Shown here one piece after another: positions 1 to 9,066 of a stretch of 23,046 nt of DNA. Where the stretch lies: assembly GCA_039105265.1 (NCBI GenBank), contig JAPFFF010000424.1:1-23046 (forward strand). Direction: 5' to 3'. The stretch comes from Tritrichomonas musculus. Taxonomy: Eukaryota > Parabasalia > Tritrichomonadida > Tritrichomonadidae. The translations under genes and the position numbers were made by a program. Under the pieces are notes generated by a model that did no database searches, had not been told where the DNA came from, and saw nothing but the letters and a program-made list of their open reading frames with translations. How positions within the stretch are numbered: position 1 is the first letter of the stretch; each line of letters opens with the position of its first letter.

Positions 1-1
1 A

Positions 2-2038
2 GAAAACGCCAACATCAAAGAAAATTTAATTTTACAATACAATCAGTGCGCTGATCTTCTTAAAATATCCAAATATTTAGAAATCAGAAAATTATATAAA
101 GTAACAAAAGATTATATCAAAAGCCATACGTCCGATGTTGATTTTTCCATCCAGATAATTCAGCACGAAATTGATAAATTCAAAGAAACTGGCAAAACTG
201 AATATGAAATCAACTCAGAAATAGAAGATATACTATCAACTCAAATCAAACAAAGTTTGTCAAATGAAAAATTTGCCGATTTGCCGATATCGATCATATA
301 CCGCATTGTTGAGAAGAGTTCATTCATCGGGCTGTCGAGTGATGATCTTTTTGACTTCATCAAAAAGTCAGTCAAAAAGTTTTACCTTTTGTTTCAATTT
401 GTTGATGTGAAAAAACTGTCAGAAAACCGCCTCGTTGAAATCCTCGATCTTTATGAGAATATGGACAAAGATGGCCAGCAATACTTCAACTACCTGCCGT
501 TCAATTTCAGCATATTCAAAGAAATGATGGGCAAGAAGACCGACCTCGAAGAGAGACTGGAATCGCAGCAAAGCAAAATGTGCGAATTCGAGGAGCAAGT
601 CAAGCTGCTGCAGAAGCAATTCAGCGATTCAGAAGCGACGCAGAGAAGCAAAATCGACGAGTTTGAGCTGACAATCAAGAATTTGCAGAAGCAATTGGAT
701 GACTCGCGGCAAGCCAACGAGCAGCTTCAGAATCAGCTGAAGACTTCGGAAGATGAAAAGTGCCAAATCACCCAGAAATTGGCAGATTCTGAAAAAGAGA
801 AACAAGAAATCCAGGAAAAAATGAAAGAATATCTTTCATCTATCAAAGGTGAAATTTCTGCCAGCGTGAAAAAAGGCCTTGTGGTCAGCGCGCGCATCTT
901 ATTGATATTGAAAGGCGGATCACTTGACGTTTCGAGGAGCAAGTACATCATCAGCGAGATTGGCGCGAAAACTATCGGCGCTAACGCGTATGTGAAGGGA
1001 GAAGCGATCACATCACTTGAGATGGACACGATCGATTTCATCTGCAAGCCAGGCGCGTACTTCGTGCGGTGCATCGTTTTTGACACTGATGGAAGATCGG
1101 CTGAATTCGTGAGCAACAAAGTGGCAACGAGCGGGACGAGTGTCCTGCTTGGATACAATGGCAGGAAGCCTGCAGAATTTTCGCTTTACCGCGGCAAATA
1201 CAAGCTTGAAGTCTGGGGAGCGAAGGGCGGAGACTCGGTTGGAACGAGAGCTACAGATGTGATAAGTAATTCAAACGGCCAAGGCGGTTTAGGCGGTTAT
1301 TCACGAGGAACGCTGCAGTTGAACGAGAGCGAGAAAATATACGTTTTCGTCGGCGGCGCGGGCGGCCCTGGAGATTCGAGAGACGGTGAAGAAGCGATTG
1401 GCGGTTATCCCGATGGAGGCGGAACGAAAACAGGCCACCGTCTCAGTGCCACCTGCGTCCCCGGGACGGGGGGTGGGTCGACATCGATTCGTGTCAGTAA
1501 GAGCAGCGACTACCACAGAGTGATCGTCGCAGGCGGCGGAGGTGGAGCAAGCGGAGACAGCTGCAAAACAAGCTCGGGCGGATTCGGCGGCGGCACGAGA
1601 GGCGGCTTCTGCCACTACGAAGACAGGTGGCTTGAACAGGGGGCAGGCACACAAACGGGCAGCACGTGCGGCAGAGGATACGGCGATGAAGGCGATCCAG
1701 GCGACTTTGGGAAGGGTGCAACAGGCAAGTATAGGCAGGGCTGTGACTCTGGCGGCGGCGGTGGAGGCGGCTGGTACGGCGGCGGAAGTGGCGGTTATGG
1801 AAATTGCTGGCATTGTTCGAGCGGCGGTGGCGGTTCAGGCTGGATTTTCACCAGCGACAGCTTCAGCGCGTGGCGGTCAGGCGACCCATCCAAAGCGTCG
1901 AACTTCCTCCTCGGCAGCTCGTTCTACCTGTCAGATGCACAAACATTCGCAGGCAAAAACGAATTTCCGCGGCCAGACGGCAACGGAACCGAACAAGGTC
2001 ATTCGGGCAACGGTTATGCTAAAATTACACCACAGTAA
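2..2038 (+). CDS. Coiled-coil protein with C-terminal glycine-rich domain (5' partial)
   Basis: The frame is open from base 2, so the gene begins upstream of the window; the TTG at 257 is an internal codon. About 678 residues are visible. Residues 1-175 are mixed helical sequence like the N-terminal region of large trichomonad families. Residues 180-280 form a charged coiled coil containing a near-duplicate of about 24 residues built around LLQKQFSDSE and NLQKQLDDSR. Residues 290-380 look like a beta-rich linker (GAYFVRCIVFDTDG). From about 383 to the TAA lies a glycine-rich domain (YKLEVWGAKGGDS, VFVGGAGG, VAGGGGGASGD, many Cys) resembling the ALK/LTK-type glycine-rich family. No membrane segment is visible. 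The second half is clearly GC-richer than the rest of the window, largely through GGC glycine codons. Such proteins form large families in trichomonads; role unknown. Family call fairly sure, function not. Confidence 0.85.
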   Translation, partial: ENANIKENLILQYNQCADLLKISKYLEIRKLYKVTKDYIKSHTSDVDFSIQIIQHEIDKFKETGKTEYEINSEIEDILSTQIKQSLSNEKFADLPISIIYRIVEKSSFIGLSSDDLFDFIKKSVKKFYLLFQFVDVKKLSENRLVEILDLYENMDKDGQQYFNYLPFNFSIFKEMMGKKTDLEERLESQQSKMCEFEEQVKLLQKQFSDSEATQRSKIDEFELTIKNLQKQLDDSRQANEQLQNQLKTSEDEKCQITQKLADSEKEKQEIQEKMKEYLSSIKGEISASVKKGLVVSARILLILKGGSLDVSRSKYIISEIGAKTIGANAYVKGEAITSLEMDTIDFICKPGAYFVRCIVFDTDGRSAEFVSNKVATSGTSVLLGYNGRKPAEFSLYRGKYKLEVWGAKGGDSVGTRATDVISNSNGQGGLGGYSRGTLQLNESEKIYVFVGGAGGPGDSRDGEEAIGGYPDGGGTKTGHRLSATCVPGTGGGSTSIRVSKSSDYHRVIVAGGGGGASGDSCKTSSGGFGGGTRGGFCHYEDRWLEQGAGTQTGSTCGRGYGDEGDPGDFGKGATGKYRQGCDSGGGGGGGWYGGGSGGYGNCWHCSSGGGGSGWIFTSDSFSAWRSGDPSKASNFLLGSSFYLSDAQTFAGKNEFPRPDGNGTEQGHSGNGYAKITPQ

Positions 2039-2276
2039 GCATCAATGGGCTTGCGAAAAGGTTGTCCCGTCAAAACCGTTTTGCCCGCCCCTGTTCGCAC
2101 CCTTTATGAAAAAGTTTCTAAAAATAATGTTGCATTTATAATGATGATTAGTTAAACATTAGAAAACTTTTATTAGTTTGGAACAAAATTATGTTTAAAT
2201 GTCACATTATATAAAATGTGATGGATAATTTATTGTCATTTTTTTTTTTTTTTTGAACATCACTTTTAAATTTATA

Positions 2277-2731
2277 TCATTCGATGTCATCGATACTCAA
2301 TAATTTAAAACGTAATCCATTATCTTTTCTGAAATAATGAACTTGTGAATTGTAATCTCCTTCTCGTTTATAATCATATGCGCCATATTCTACGAAAACA
2401 CCATCATTTGGGTTTCTGCCATTTCCATTAACGTTACTTGAAAAGAATGATGAAACCATTATTCTGGCAAACTGAGAATTTTCTGATTTTGCTCCCAAAG
2501 CTGTATAACAACAGAGACCTCATTAATCATTGTGTTTAATAATTCAACTTAGCATTCACATTTAAATCCATCAATAAGCAGAAAAGAAGCGTAGACCATC
2601 ATATCCTAACATAAATTTATTCGAAGGTTGCATAATTAAGCTAATTTGTTGATTGGTGTGCTCAACAACTTTTTTCTTTCATCGAGCATTTCTTGTGTGA
2701 CTTCTCTGGGAACACTTTCGCTTGATCCCAT
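2277..2731 (-). pseudogene. Broken short trichomonad gene, unknown function
   Basis: The minus strand has an ATG at 2731 (start MGSSESVPREV) preceded by three TCATTT initiators, as for a real trichomonad gene. Coding character continues to a stop at 2277, but in more than one frame, so the gene is broken in roughly two or three places. The last block (about 2277-2516) is the best preserved and includes FVEYGAYDY and HYFRKDNGLRF. I do not recognise the family. The intact protein would probably be about 150 residues. It lies head to head with the hypothetical gene ending at 3215. Confidence 0.5.
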
Positions 2732-2737
2732 TTAACT

Positions 2738-2755
2738 GAAATGAAAATGAAATGA
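2738..2755 (-). promoter_or_regulatory. Triple TCATTT initiator
   Basis: Three minus-strand TCATTT copies (2739-2744, 2745-2750, 2750-2755) match the trichomonad Inr consensus TCAYTW. The closest would start transcription at 2742, giving an untranslated leader of about 10 nt before the ATG at 2731. Confidence 0.5.
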
Positions 2756-2780
2756 CAAATCAAAGAAAATTATATCCAAT

Positions 2781-3215
2781 TTGAAAAAAAAAAAAAAAAA
2801 AAAAAAATTAACTGATCCCATATCAGTTGAAAGTGGTCCAATTGTAGATAAATTACAAACCTCAGGAATTGCAGCTACAACAGAAGTTGAATATAAAATG
2901 TCAATTAATACACTTTTAAATGGACTGGCTCATTTTGGATGGTCAAAAAAAGATTATGAAGAGGTACATTATGAACCAATATTAGATACATATTGTCACA
3001 GAGATAGTAAAGATTTCGCTATTAAAGTTATTAAAACTCTAGGTGCAAAAAGAATTAAAAAATCAGAAAGAATACGTACGTTCAGTAAAACATGCATTCC
3101 TGGAGATATTATTGATTCGATAGAAGACAATGAAAATTGTATTAATTTAGAAGAAAGAATTCCAATTATTGGAAATGTGACTGGCATTATAAAAATATTT
3201 ACAACAAAAGATTAA
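2781..3215 (+). CDS. Small hypothetical protein, start uncertain
   Basis: The frame runs from the A24 tract to a TAA at 3213-3215. The stop overlaps TAATAAA, which fits the trichomonad habit of a UAAA polyadenylation signal at or near the stop. There is no ATG near the left edge: the frame opens at TTG (2781), and the first ATG is at 2898 (MSINTLLNGLAHFGW), leaving 105 residues. The sequence is soluble and mixed alpha/beta (FGWSKKDYEEVHYEP, FAIKVIKTLGAKRI, IPIIGNVTGIIKIF), with no membrane segment, signal peptide or motif I recognise. Either the ATG at 2898 is the start, or this is the 3' remnant of a longer gene cut at the A tract. Confidence 0.45.
   Translation: MKKKKKKKKLTDPISVESGPIVDKLQTSGIAATTEVEYKMSINTLLNGLAHFGWSKKDYEEVHYEPILDTYCHRDSKDFAIKVIKTLGAKRIKKSERIRTFSKTCIPGDIIDSIEDNENCINLEERIPIIGNVTGIIKIFTTKD
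2784..2807 (+). repeat. Run of 24 A
   Basis: An uninterrupted A24 tract lies between two divergent coding blocks. If translated in the downstream frame it gives poly-lysine, which is probably not real protein. It could be a nucleosome-free promoter tract. Confidence 0.9.
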
Positions 3216-3397
3216 TAAATTTTATTCTTGAAAATAAAAAATAAAAATATTTTAAATTCAGTTTTTACATTTAATATATCTTTGTATAAACATTGGCTGC
3301 ATCTAAAACATTATCAAAGTTGAAATATTATTATAATCATTGTTTATTTTTTATAGTATCATACTATTTGTAAATACGGGAATTTGTTGGCATCTGA

Positions 3398-3657
3398 CTA
3401 CATTAAAATTTTAAACATTAATGAAGGAGGAATTGTAATTTTTTTTAATAAATCACATTCATTAAAAAACCCATTTCCAATATTTTTCATTGAAAGAATG
3501 AATCGTTATTTTTACAAGAGATCTACATCGATTAAATGAACCTTCTCCAATTGATGTTATAAAATCAATTTCATTCTTTATTTCTGTTTGAGTCTCATAT
3601 TCTGACTTTTTAGAATCAATTTTTTGATTTGCAATAAAAGCCATAGACTTTTATTAT
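3398..3657 (-). pseudogene. Kinase and BspA-type LRR relic, left of transposon
   Basis: Reading the minus strand from the transposon edge, the first codons give IIKVYGFYCKS, the beta4-beta5 region that follows HPN in trichomonad TKL kinases. A stop follows soon after, and another frame carries BspA-like LRR sequence (ITSIGEGSFNRCRSLVKITI), then a shifted second repeat (IGNGFFNECDLLKKITIPPS) ending at a TAG at 3398. The kinase catalytic loop, DFG and C-lobe are absent, so a large deletion must have joined the kinase stub to LRR sequence. It is the other half of the relic at 4987-5378. Confidence 0.65.
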
Positions 3658-3701
3658 AAAGAAAAAGGATTTATCTGTCGACGAAGGATTTATCTGTCGA
3701 C
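3655..3701 (+). repeat. Left terminal inverted repeat of 1.33-kb transposon
   Basis: It contains GTCGACGAAGGA (3677-3688) and a second TGTCGAC at the inner edge. A short local direct repeat, AAGGATTTATCTGTCGAC, occurs twice here, a doubled motif not present in the right end. Confidence 0.7.
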
Positions 3702-4943
3702 ACAGACTAAATATTAAAGAAAAAGTCACTATATTACAATTAAATGTTTTAAAAAACTTGAAAAAAAATCATCGAGTCGCAAGATTTCCCAAATAATGGA
3801 AATCGACGTCGACGCTGATTTTTGGATTATATGATAGACATCAGTCGATTAAAACGCGTCTATACTATTATCCTTTTATAAGAAATAAAATATATTTTTT
3901 TCAACAAAAAAAATCAATTCTAATATAGAAAAAATTGAAAAAATGATATGAAAAATAAAAAGTGTGTTAAAAAAAATAAAAAAAATAAGTTTTAGCTTTT
4001 TCTTTATTTTTATATAAATATTGGTATATATTACATATGAAAAAAATGAAAATATCAAAAAGAAATCTATTTTTAGCATTCTTTTATAAAAAACAATAAA
4101 AAAAAAACTATCGTTATTTATTGAAAATTGAGAAATTGATCGCAAAAATAAACGTGCTCTTTATTTATCAATAAGCACATCAGAGCAATATCTTAGCTGT
4201 AAAACAAAAAGAAACTAGATCTGAGGTCAGTATTAAACAGCAAAGGAGCCATATTATAAGGTTATTCAATTATTCGCTTATTTGACGGATTTTAATCAAG
4301 AAATTAAAACGAAAAAATAGGTTCAAACAAATATCTTATGCTATTAATTATTTATTCAAAAGTGATGAATCCAAATGTCAATAAGAAAATCGGAATATCA
4401 AAGAAAAGAAAAAATAAAAATCAATATAATCGGTCAAATCAGTAAACCTAAATGAAAACATACAGTAAAAGCATAGAATAGAGCAGGTATTTGATGTTTT
4501 ATACTTAATTAAAAAATTTTTAACATTATAATTTTTTTTTTTTTTATTTTTCTCATTATTTACCAAAAAAAAGCTATTATCTATTATCGTAATCATATAT
4601 ACACGAATTGATTCATGTTTTGTGTTGATATTTAAACTTTTTTTTGTGATTTCGCAAAATATGTGTTTTTTTCTCCGAATAATCAGAAATTATTATCAAT
4701 GTGGTATTTAAAAGATATTATACGTGATGATTTTATAATTAATTATAGGAAATAAGAAGAATAATCTAATTTTTCTTAGTTTGAAATTTTGGCGGGATTT
4801 TTCATTCAAAAAAATGCATTTTTACATAAAAATCTTTCTCATATATTTATTTTTTCTGCTTTTAAGTACTGCCAAATGATAGATATAAAAAAGTTATATT
4901 TATATAAAAAAATTCAGAAGATAATCTTAACCACAGAGCCAGA

Positions 4944-4990
4944 GTCGACATTTATTTCCTTCGTCGACGGTTTTTTCCGCCTTCTTTATA
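4944..4990 (-). repeat. Right terminal inverted repeat of 1.33-kb transposon
   Basis: Read on the minus strand from 4990 inward, it has the same spacing of TATAAAGAA, GTCGACGAAGGA and TGTCGAC as the left end. Its outer TATA directly abuts the kinase HPN codons. Confidence 0.7.
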
Positions 4991-5378
4991 TTTGGATGTT
5001 GTAAATTGTTTAATATTTCATATTCTAAATAAAGTTGTCTTATTAAATCTACACCGATTTCGATTTCTTCTTCTTCGTCTTTACTAAAATCATCATCATC
5101 AACATCTTCCCAAAATGTCTTTTTTTTGCTTTTTTGGTTTCATTTTCATTTCCTTGACTAACAACTGCATTGTTCAATAATTTCAAACACAGAAATCCTT
5201 TTTGTGTGAATATATTTCTGACTTTATATACTGTGGATGTTGCACATGTTCCTAATTTCGTTTTTTTTATTAGGAGTTTGCCAATCATTTCTGTGTCTAA
5301 AATTTTGATTTTTCTTCTTGATGGTTGAAGTAGTGATATGATGGTTTCATTACTAGTTAGGTCGACAGGCTTTCTTCA
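4987..5378 (-). pseudogene. TKL-type protein kinase N-lobe relic, right of transposon
   Basis: The minus strand opens at about 5378 and codes for a leader (ETIISLLQPSRRKIKILD), then a degenerate glycine loop (KLGTCATSTVYKV, where GxGxxS would be expected) and the beta3 strand with its lysine (GFLCLKLL). An acidic insert (DDDDFSKDEEEE) and the alphaC region (RQLYLEYEILNNLQHPNI) follow in a shifted frame, the shift falling at A/T homopolymer runs. Coding then stops at the transposon edge and resumes beyond it at 3657. The gene was probably already decaying, since it has frameshifts besides the insertion. The original kinase would have phosphorylated Ser/Thr targets in the cytoplasm. Confidence 0.7.
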
Positions 5379-5452
5379 TAAAATTTTATTTTTCTTTTAA
5401 TCATTAAAATATTTTACATTTAAATTTTGTTATGATCCAATAAAAGTTTAAT

Positions 5453-5780
5453 TATAGTCTACTGGAAAACCCCCCTACCAATGGAAACCCCCTACCATTT
5501 TTATTCACCTATTTTTGACCTTTAATGGTGGCAAAAAGTACGTTGGTGGAAAACCCACCTACCATTTTCTATTCAATTTTTCGATAAAAAAATTGAATAG
5601 ATTGCATTTTTAAATACTAATATCTAAATATAAAATAAACATTTATTAAATAATAATAATTATTTTATCAAATGAGCATTTTATCTATATGTATATATGA
5701 TATTATGATTCTAACTCTTTTATATAGAGATTTGGTAGGGAGGTTTTCCATTTGGTAGGGGGGTTTTACTCTAGACTATA
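5453..5780. mobile_element. 328-bp MITE with doubled CCCCCTACC motifs in inverted ends
   Basis: The left end, read inward, begins TATAGTCTA and then has ACCCCCCTACCA followed by AACCCCCTACCA. The right end on the opposite strand begins TATAGTCTA and carries ACCCCCCTACCA followed by AACCTCCCTACCA. The inverted ends extend about 45 bp. There is no coding capacity. An internal GGCAAAAAGTAC at 5530-5541 is shared with the element at 21535-21850. It is bounded by TA dinucleotides. It lies between a kinase relic and a BspA relic. Confidence 0.8.
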
Positions 5781-5837
5781 TTTTAATATTTTCTGTTAAA
5801 ACTGCGATATGAATTGCAACTCTATGAAATATTATAA

Positions 5838-6140
5838 AAACTTCTTATTGCAACAAATTCTAATTTACAAACAATAGAATCATATGCATTTTCACCTACA
5901 AATATAAAAGAAGTCTTTATTCCATCTAAAGTTACAAAAATATGAGAGAATGCTTTTTGTTTTTGTAAAAAGATTCAAATTGTTGAAATTTCAGAAGAAT
6001 CAAAATTGGAATCATTTCCAATGTCAGCTTTTAAAAAATGTCCAGAATTCATAATTATGATTCCATCATCATTAAAAAAATTAATTCTATATAAACACAA
6101 TTTGAAATTACTTTTGAATTCAATTTTATTTTTATTATAA
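5838..6140 (+). pseudogene. BspA-type leucine-rich-repeat relic
   Basis: The plus strand codes for typical trichomonad BspA repeats: LQTIESYAFSPTNIKEVFIP, then FCFCKKIQIVEI and SAFKKCPEFIIMIPSSLKKL, ending at TAA 6138-6140. One in-frame TGA at about 5941 interrupts the repeat block (expected at a position normally holding glycine in VTKIGENAF), and no start codon or initiator is visible upstream; the MITE ends 58 bp before it. Intact relatives are surface or secreted LRR proteins in trichomonads. This is a C-terminal fragment of three or four repeats. Confidence 0.75.
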
Positions 6141-6299
6141 TAAATAAAATTAAAATATTTGGTATTTTAATATCAATTTTGTCATTTTATACCCGTAAAT
6201 GTAAAACCGTTTTTTCAGATTAGCTCAAAAGTGACATTTGGAAAAGTATTCAAATTTCAATGTAAAATAATACTTTTATAAAAATAAAATAAATAAAAC

Positions 6300-8729
6300 C
6301 TAAACTGAAAGTTCATGTAAAGAATTGTTACTATCTTCATCGTGGTAATATTCTTCGAATTCTTCTTGCTCTTCTTCTTGTTCTGATATTCTCACAATTT
6401 CCATAAATACACGTTCCAGAGAACTAGTTGAACAGGTGAAATATTTATATCCGTTATTTTCATCTAGACCTTTTTCTAGCAACAAGAAGAGTGATGACAT
6501 TTTAATTTTAGAAGCAGGAACAGAGTAAATTCTCGAAGCAGGCCTAGTTATATTCAAATTGGCATATGGCAATTCTTTACTAAAGAAATCGTTAATTTTT
6601 TTCGATGATTGATCAGAAGCATCATCGAGCATTATGTCAATTTTGTATTCAGTTCCGAATTTCTGTGTCAAATATTGAGGTGTTCCAACGGTGTAAATGT
6701 TTCCTCTCACCATGATTGAAATGATGTCGCACAAAAGCTCAGCCTCGCTTAAAATATGAGTGCAAAGCATGAATGTTTTTTCTCCTTTATGTTCGAGAAT
6801 CATCTCTTGAACACAACGACAAGCAACAGGATCGAGAAAAGCTGTTGGCTCATCAAGAAGGAGTAATTTTGAAGGACCAAAGAAACTCAATGCAATTGCA
6901 AATTTACGAACATCACCGCCACTTAGTTCACGAATTGGAATATCTTGAAAATCAGTCAATTCCAGTTCTGAAATCAATGAATCTGTCAACTTTTTGGCTT
7001 CTTCGGGCTCTTTTTGGAAGATCCAAGAATAAATCTTGAAGTGTTCATTTGGTGTCAATTCATTCAGTAAATGCGTGTTGAATTGAGGACAAATTGAAAT
7101 GACGGTTTTGTCTTTAATGTCTTCAATCGGTGTCCCGAATATTTCAATTGAACCGGCCGATTTAGGCAAAGCACCAGTGATCATTCGCATCAATGTTGTC
7201 TTTCCAGCACCATTTACACCCAAGAAGCCAAAGCAGGAGCCATTTTTAATACCAAGACAAACGTTGTTCACAGCAGGAATTGGCTTTCCAGCAGTATTAA
7301 TGAACAAACGTGAAACGTCTTCAATTCGAACAATCCAATCATGTGAATTATGGACTTCGTCTTCCATTTTCAATGTTTCTGGCGAGCTCTGACTTGATTC
7401 TTTCAACCTCTTGAAATAATCAGCATAACTCGTAAAGGAATGCTTTGCTGCTGCCCTTTCAATCCATTTCCGAGAGACTTCAATGATTGTCAACAAAATC
7501 GCATAGAGCGCAATGTCAACCCACTGCATAATGAAGAATGGCCTCGATTCAGTATCTTTCCAATAGCCGGAAAAAGTTATCTTACGCAGACCTGTGTGCT
7601 GCATTATGTTATAAGTTCCTTGCTGAATTGAAATGTTGGGAATCAATGCATAAATCCAATTCAGCACTTTTTCAGCACTGACATCAATGTATGATGTCGT
7701 TTTAATTATCAACGTTAGAACCATGATAATGAAATTTGACAGCAATAAAATAATGAAGATTTGGCGGGGCCCAGTGGATGCATTATTGAAACAAAAAGAA
7801 AAACAATAAATAAACAATAGAAATGAAGGCCCTTGCATCACCAAAATCCACCAAAATGCAAATAAATTCTCATGAAAGGGCTCAATCCAGCCAAGATTAA
7901 AAAGTGCCCAGACTATCGTTGTGATAATGACCCAGATGCCTAAATCTACAATAAAGGCTCCTAGCCAATAAGGTAAAATTTTTAATGTGCATTGAATCAT
8001 ATATGTTCGGACTTCACCTCGAATGTCCGACATTGGGGTTGTAATAACTATAAGAACAAATGTTAAAAGTCCAAAAATAAGAAATGTAGGACACATGGCT
8101 TGGAAAACCGAACTAACTCTGTTTTTGTTCATACTGATAAAGTTAAAGTCGATACTGCTGGATGATGTCGCTTTGGAGCTTGTATCGTATTGTAATTCCC
8201 ATAAGGCTTGCCCAAGAAGGACAAAAGAGTATATTTCTCGGCGATATGGATATTCCATTTCATCATTTGTGGTCGCATTGGAGAAAATGATGATTTCTGC
8301 GGGTTCTTTGGTAAAATCTAATCCAAAGGGAATTGAATAACTTAACTTCTTGTTTGATTGTAAATCATATAAGGTTTTTTGCATTTCAGAGGTAGATTCA
8401 AAATTTAAGAAGCTTGGATCTCTCCCCGTTTGATCAATAAAAATAGCTTTTACTTTTTGGATTATTTCGGAGGCTAATGGCTTGTCTTTATTGCCAATTA
8501 CTACAAAATCATTAACTGGATGGGGATAACTATTAAAAGTGACAGGATCTTTTTTGATAGAGTCTATTCCGATCATCATATAATAAACGGCGATTCCTAA
8601 TGCTGATAAAAACAAAGTTACGCTAACTGATATAATAATTGATTTCCAAGAGCGCTTGAATGTAATATATCTTCTGTAAAGAACTGCTTTTAAATGATTT
8701 AAAGGGCATATATTGGCATTTTTTCCCAT
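6300..8729 (-). CDS. Half-size ABC transporter, ABCA-like (TMD-NBD)
   Basis: An intact 809-residue protein from ATG 8729 to TAG 6300. The N-terminal membrane domain has a helix at about 30-53, a large loop of about 150 residues with an NAT sequon at 151, then helices near 208-230, 252-275, 291-312, 322-343 and 401-419. The nucleotide-binding domain follows: Walker A GVNGAGKTT (504-512), Q-loop Gln549, signature LSGGD (602-606), Walker B LLLLDE (622-627), D-loop FLDP and switch His658. All catalytic residues are present. The C-terminus is strongly acidic (EQEEEQEEFEEYY). TMD-first order and the long first loop fit ABCA-type lipid transporters; being a half-transporter it must dimerise. The gene is divergent from another half ABCA gene 337 bp away, so the two may pair, but that is inference. 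I see no initiator close to this ATG. Confidence 0.92.
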   Translation of the reverse strand: MGKNANICPLNHLKAVLYRRYITFKRSWKSIIISVSVTLFLSALGIAVYYMMIGIDSIKKDPVTFNSYPHPVNDFVVIGNKDKPLASEIIQKVKAIFIDQTGRDPSFLNFESTSEMQKTLYDLQSNKKLSYSIPFGLDFTKEPAEIIIFSNATTNDEMEYPYRREIYSFVLLGQALWELQYDTSSKATSSSSIDFNFISMNKNRVSSVFQAMCPTFLIFGLLTFVLIVITTPMSDIRGEVRTYMIQCTLKILPYWLGAFIVDLGIWVIITTIVWALFNLGWIEPFHENLFAFWWILVMQGPSFLLFIYCFSFCFNNASTGPRQIFIILLLSNFIIMVLTLIIKTTSYIDVSAEKVLNWIYALIPNISIQQGTYNIMQHTGLRKITFSGYWKDTESRPFFIMQWVDIALYAILLTIIEVSRKWIERAAAKHSFTSYADYFKRLKESSQSSPETLKMEDEVHNSHDWIVRIEDVSRLFINTAGKPIPAVNNVCLGIKNGSCFGFLGVNGAGKTTLMRMITGALPKSAGSIEIFGTPIEDIKDKTVISICPQFNTHLLNELTPNEHFKIYSWIFQKEPEEAKKLTDSLISELELTDFQDIPIRELSGGDVRKFAIALSFFGPSKLLLLDEPTAFLDPVACRCVQEMILEHKGEKTFMLCTHILSEAELLCDIISIMVRGNIYTVGTPQYLTQKFGTEYKIDIMLDDASDQSSKKINDFFSKELPYANLNITRPASRIYSVPASKIKMSSLFLLLEKGLDENNGYKYFTCSTSSLERVFMEIVRISEQEEEQEEFEEYYHDEDSNNSLHELSV

Positions 8730-9066
8730 GTTTATTTTATTTTTTTTTAGGTAATATTACTCCTCTTTTTATAATTTTTACAGGACGAAAAAATATTCAA
8801 TTTTTGAGAAGATAATCCTTTCCAATAGATATTTGTTTGGGCAAGTTTTTTGTTTTTCATTTTTGAAATAAAAAATTTCGAATATTATTTTAAAATTTTC
8901 TCTTCTAATTTTTCATTTTTATTAGAAATAAATATATTTTTATAAATTCATATATAAATATAAGTTAAATTTTTAGTTATAATTATGCAAAATATTTATT
9001 TCATTGAGATAAAAACATTTTTTAATCAGAATATCGATATAAAATAATCATTCAAATTATAATTTA
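8730..9066. promoter_or_regulatory. Shared divergent promoter region of two ABC genes
   Basis: A very AT-rich 337-bp region with no coding signal lies between two transporter genes transcribed away from each other. The right gene has an Inr-like TCATTC at 9048-9053; no TCAYTW is seen close to the left start. Confidence 0.6.
9048..9053 (+). promoter_or_regulatory. Inr-like initiator TCATTC
   Basis: It matches TCAYTW at five of six positions. Initiation at its A (9050) would give a 17-nt leader before the ATG at 9067, within the usual trichomonad range. Confidence 0.45.

Larger units (their letters stand above)
3655..4990. mobile_element. 1.33-kb non-autonomous DNA transposon with 47-bp inverted ends and TATA duplication
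   Basis: The ends 3655-3701 (plus) and 4990-4944 (minus) align without gaps at about 35 of 47 bases, sharing TATAAAGAA, GTCGACGAAGGA and TGTCGAC. The element sits in a kinase relic: to the right the minus strand codes for HPNI, to the left for IIKVYGF. Removing it with one TATA copy restores HPNIIKVYGF in frame, the usual kinase order. The duplicated target is therefore TATA, or TA if the inverted ends begin TAAAG. A TA target and 1.3 kb length fit Tc1/mariner elements, but the interior is AT-rich and has no transposase frame with a DDE/D pattern, so it is non-autonomous or fully decayed. Family assignment is inference. Confidence 0.75.

Noticed and set aside
1301-1813. Long reverse-strand frame under the glycine-rich domain
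   Set aside because: It is an Ala/Arg-rich shadow caused by GC-rich glycine codons on the other strand.
2784-2807. A24 as the tail of a retroposed gene copy
   Set aside because: The tract sits at the 5' side of the plus-strand frame and upstream of the minus-strand relic's start, not at the 3' end of any coding block, and no target duplication was seen.
3876-4145. 89-residue minus-strand frame inside the transposon as a transposase
   Set aside because: It is Phe/Ile/Lys-rich low-complexity sequence from A/T runs, with no acidic triad or helix-turn-helix.
4784-4796. TTTTGGCGGG as an E2F-like regulatory site
   Set aside because: It lies inside a transposon with no gene downstream, and resembles the dispersed AACCGCCAAAAT motif instead.
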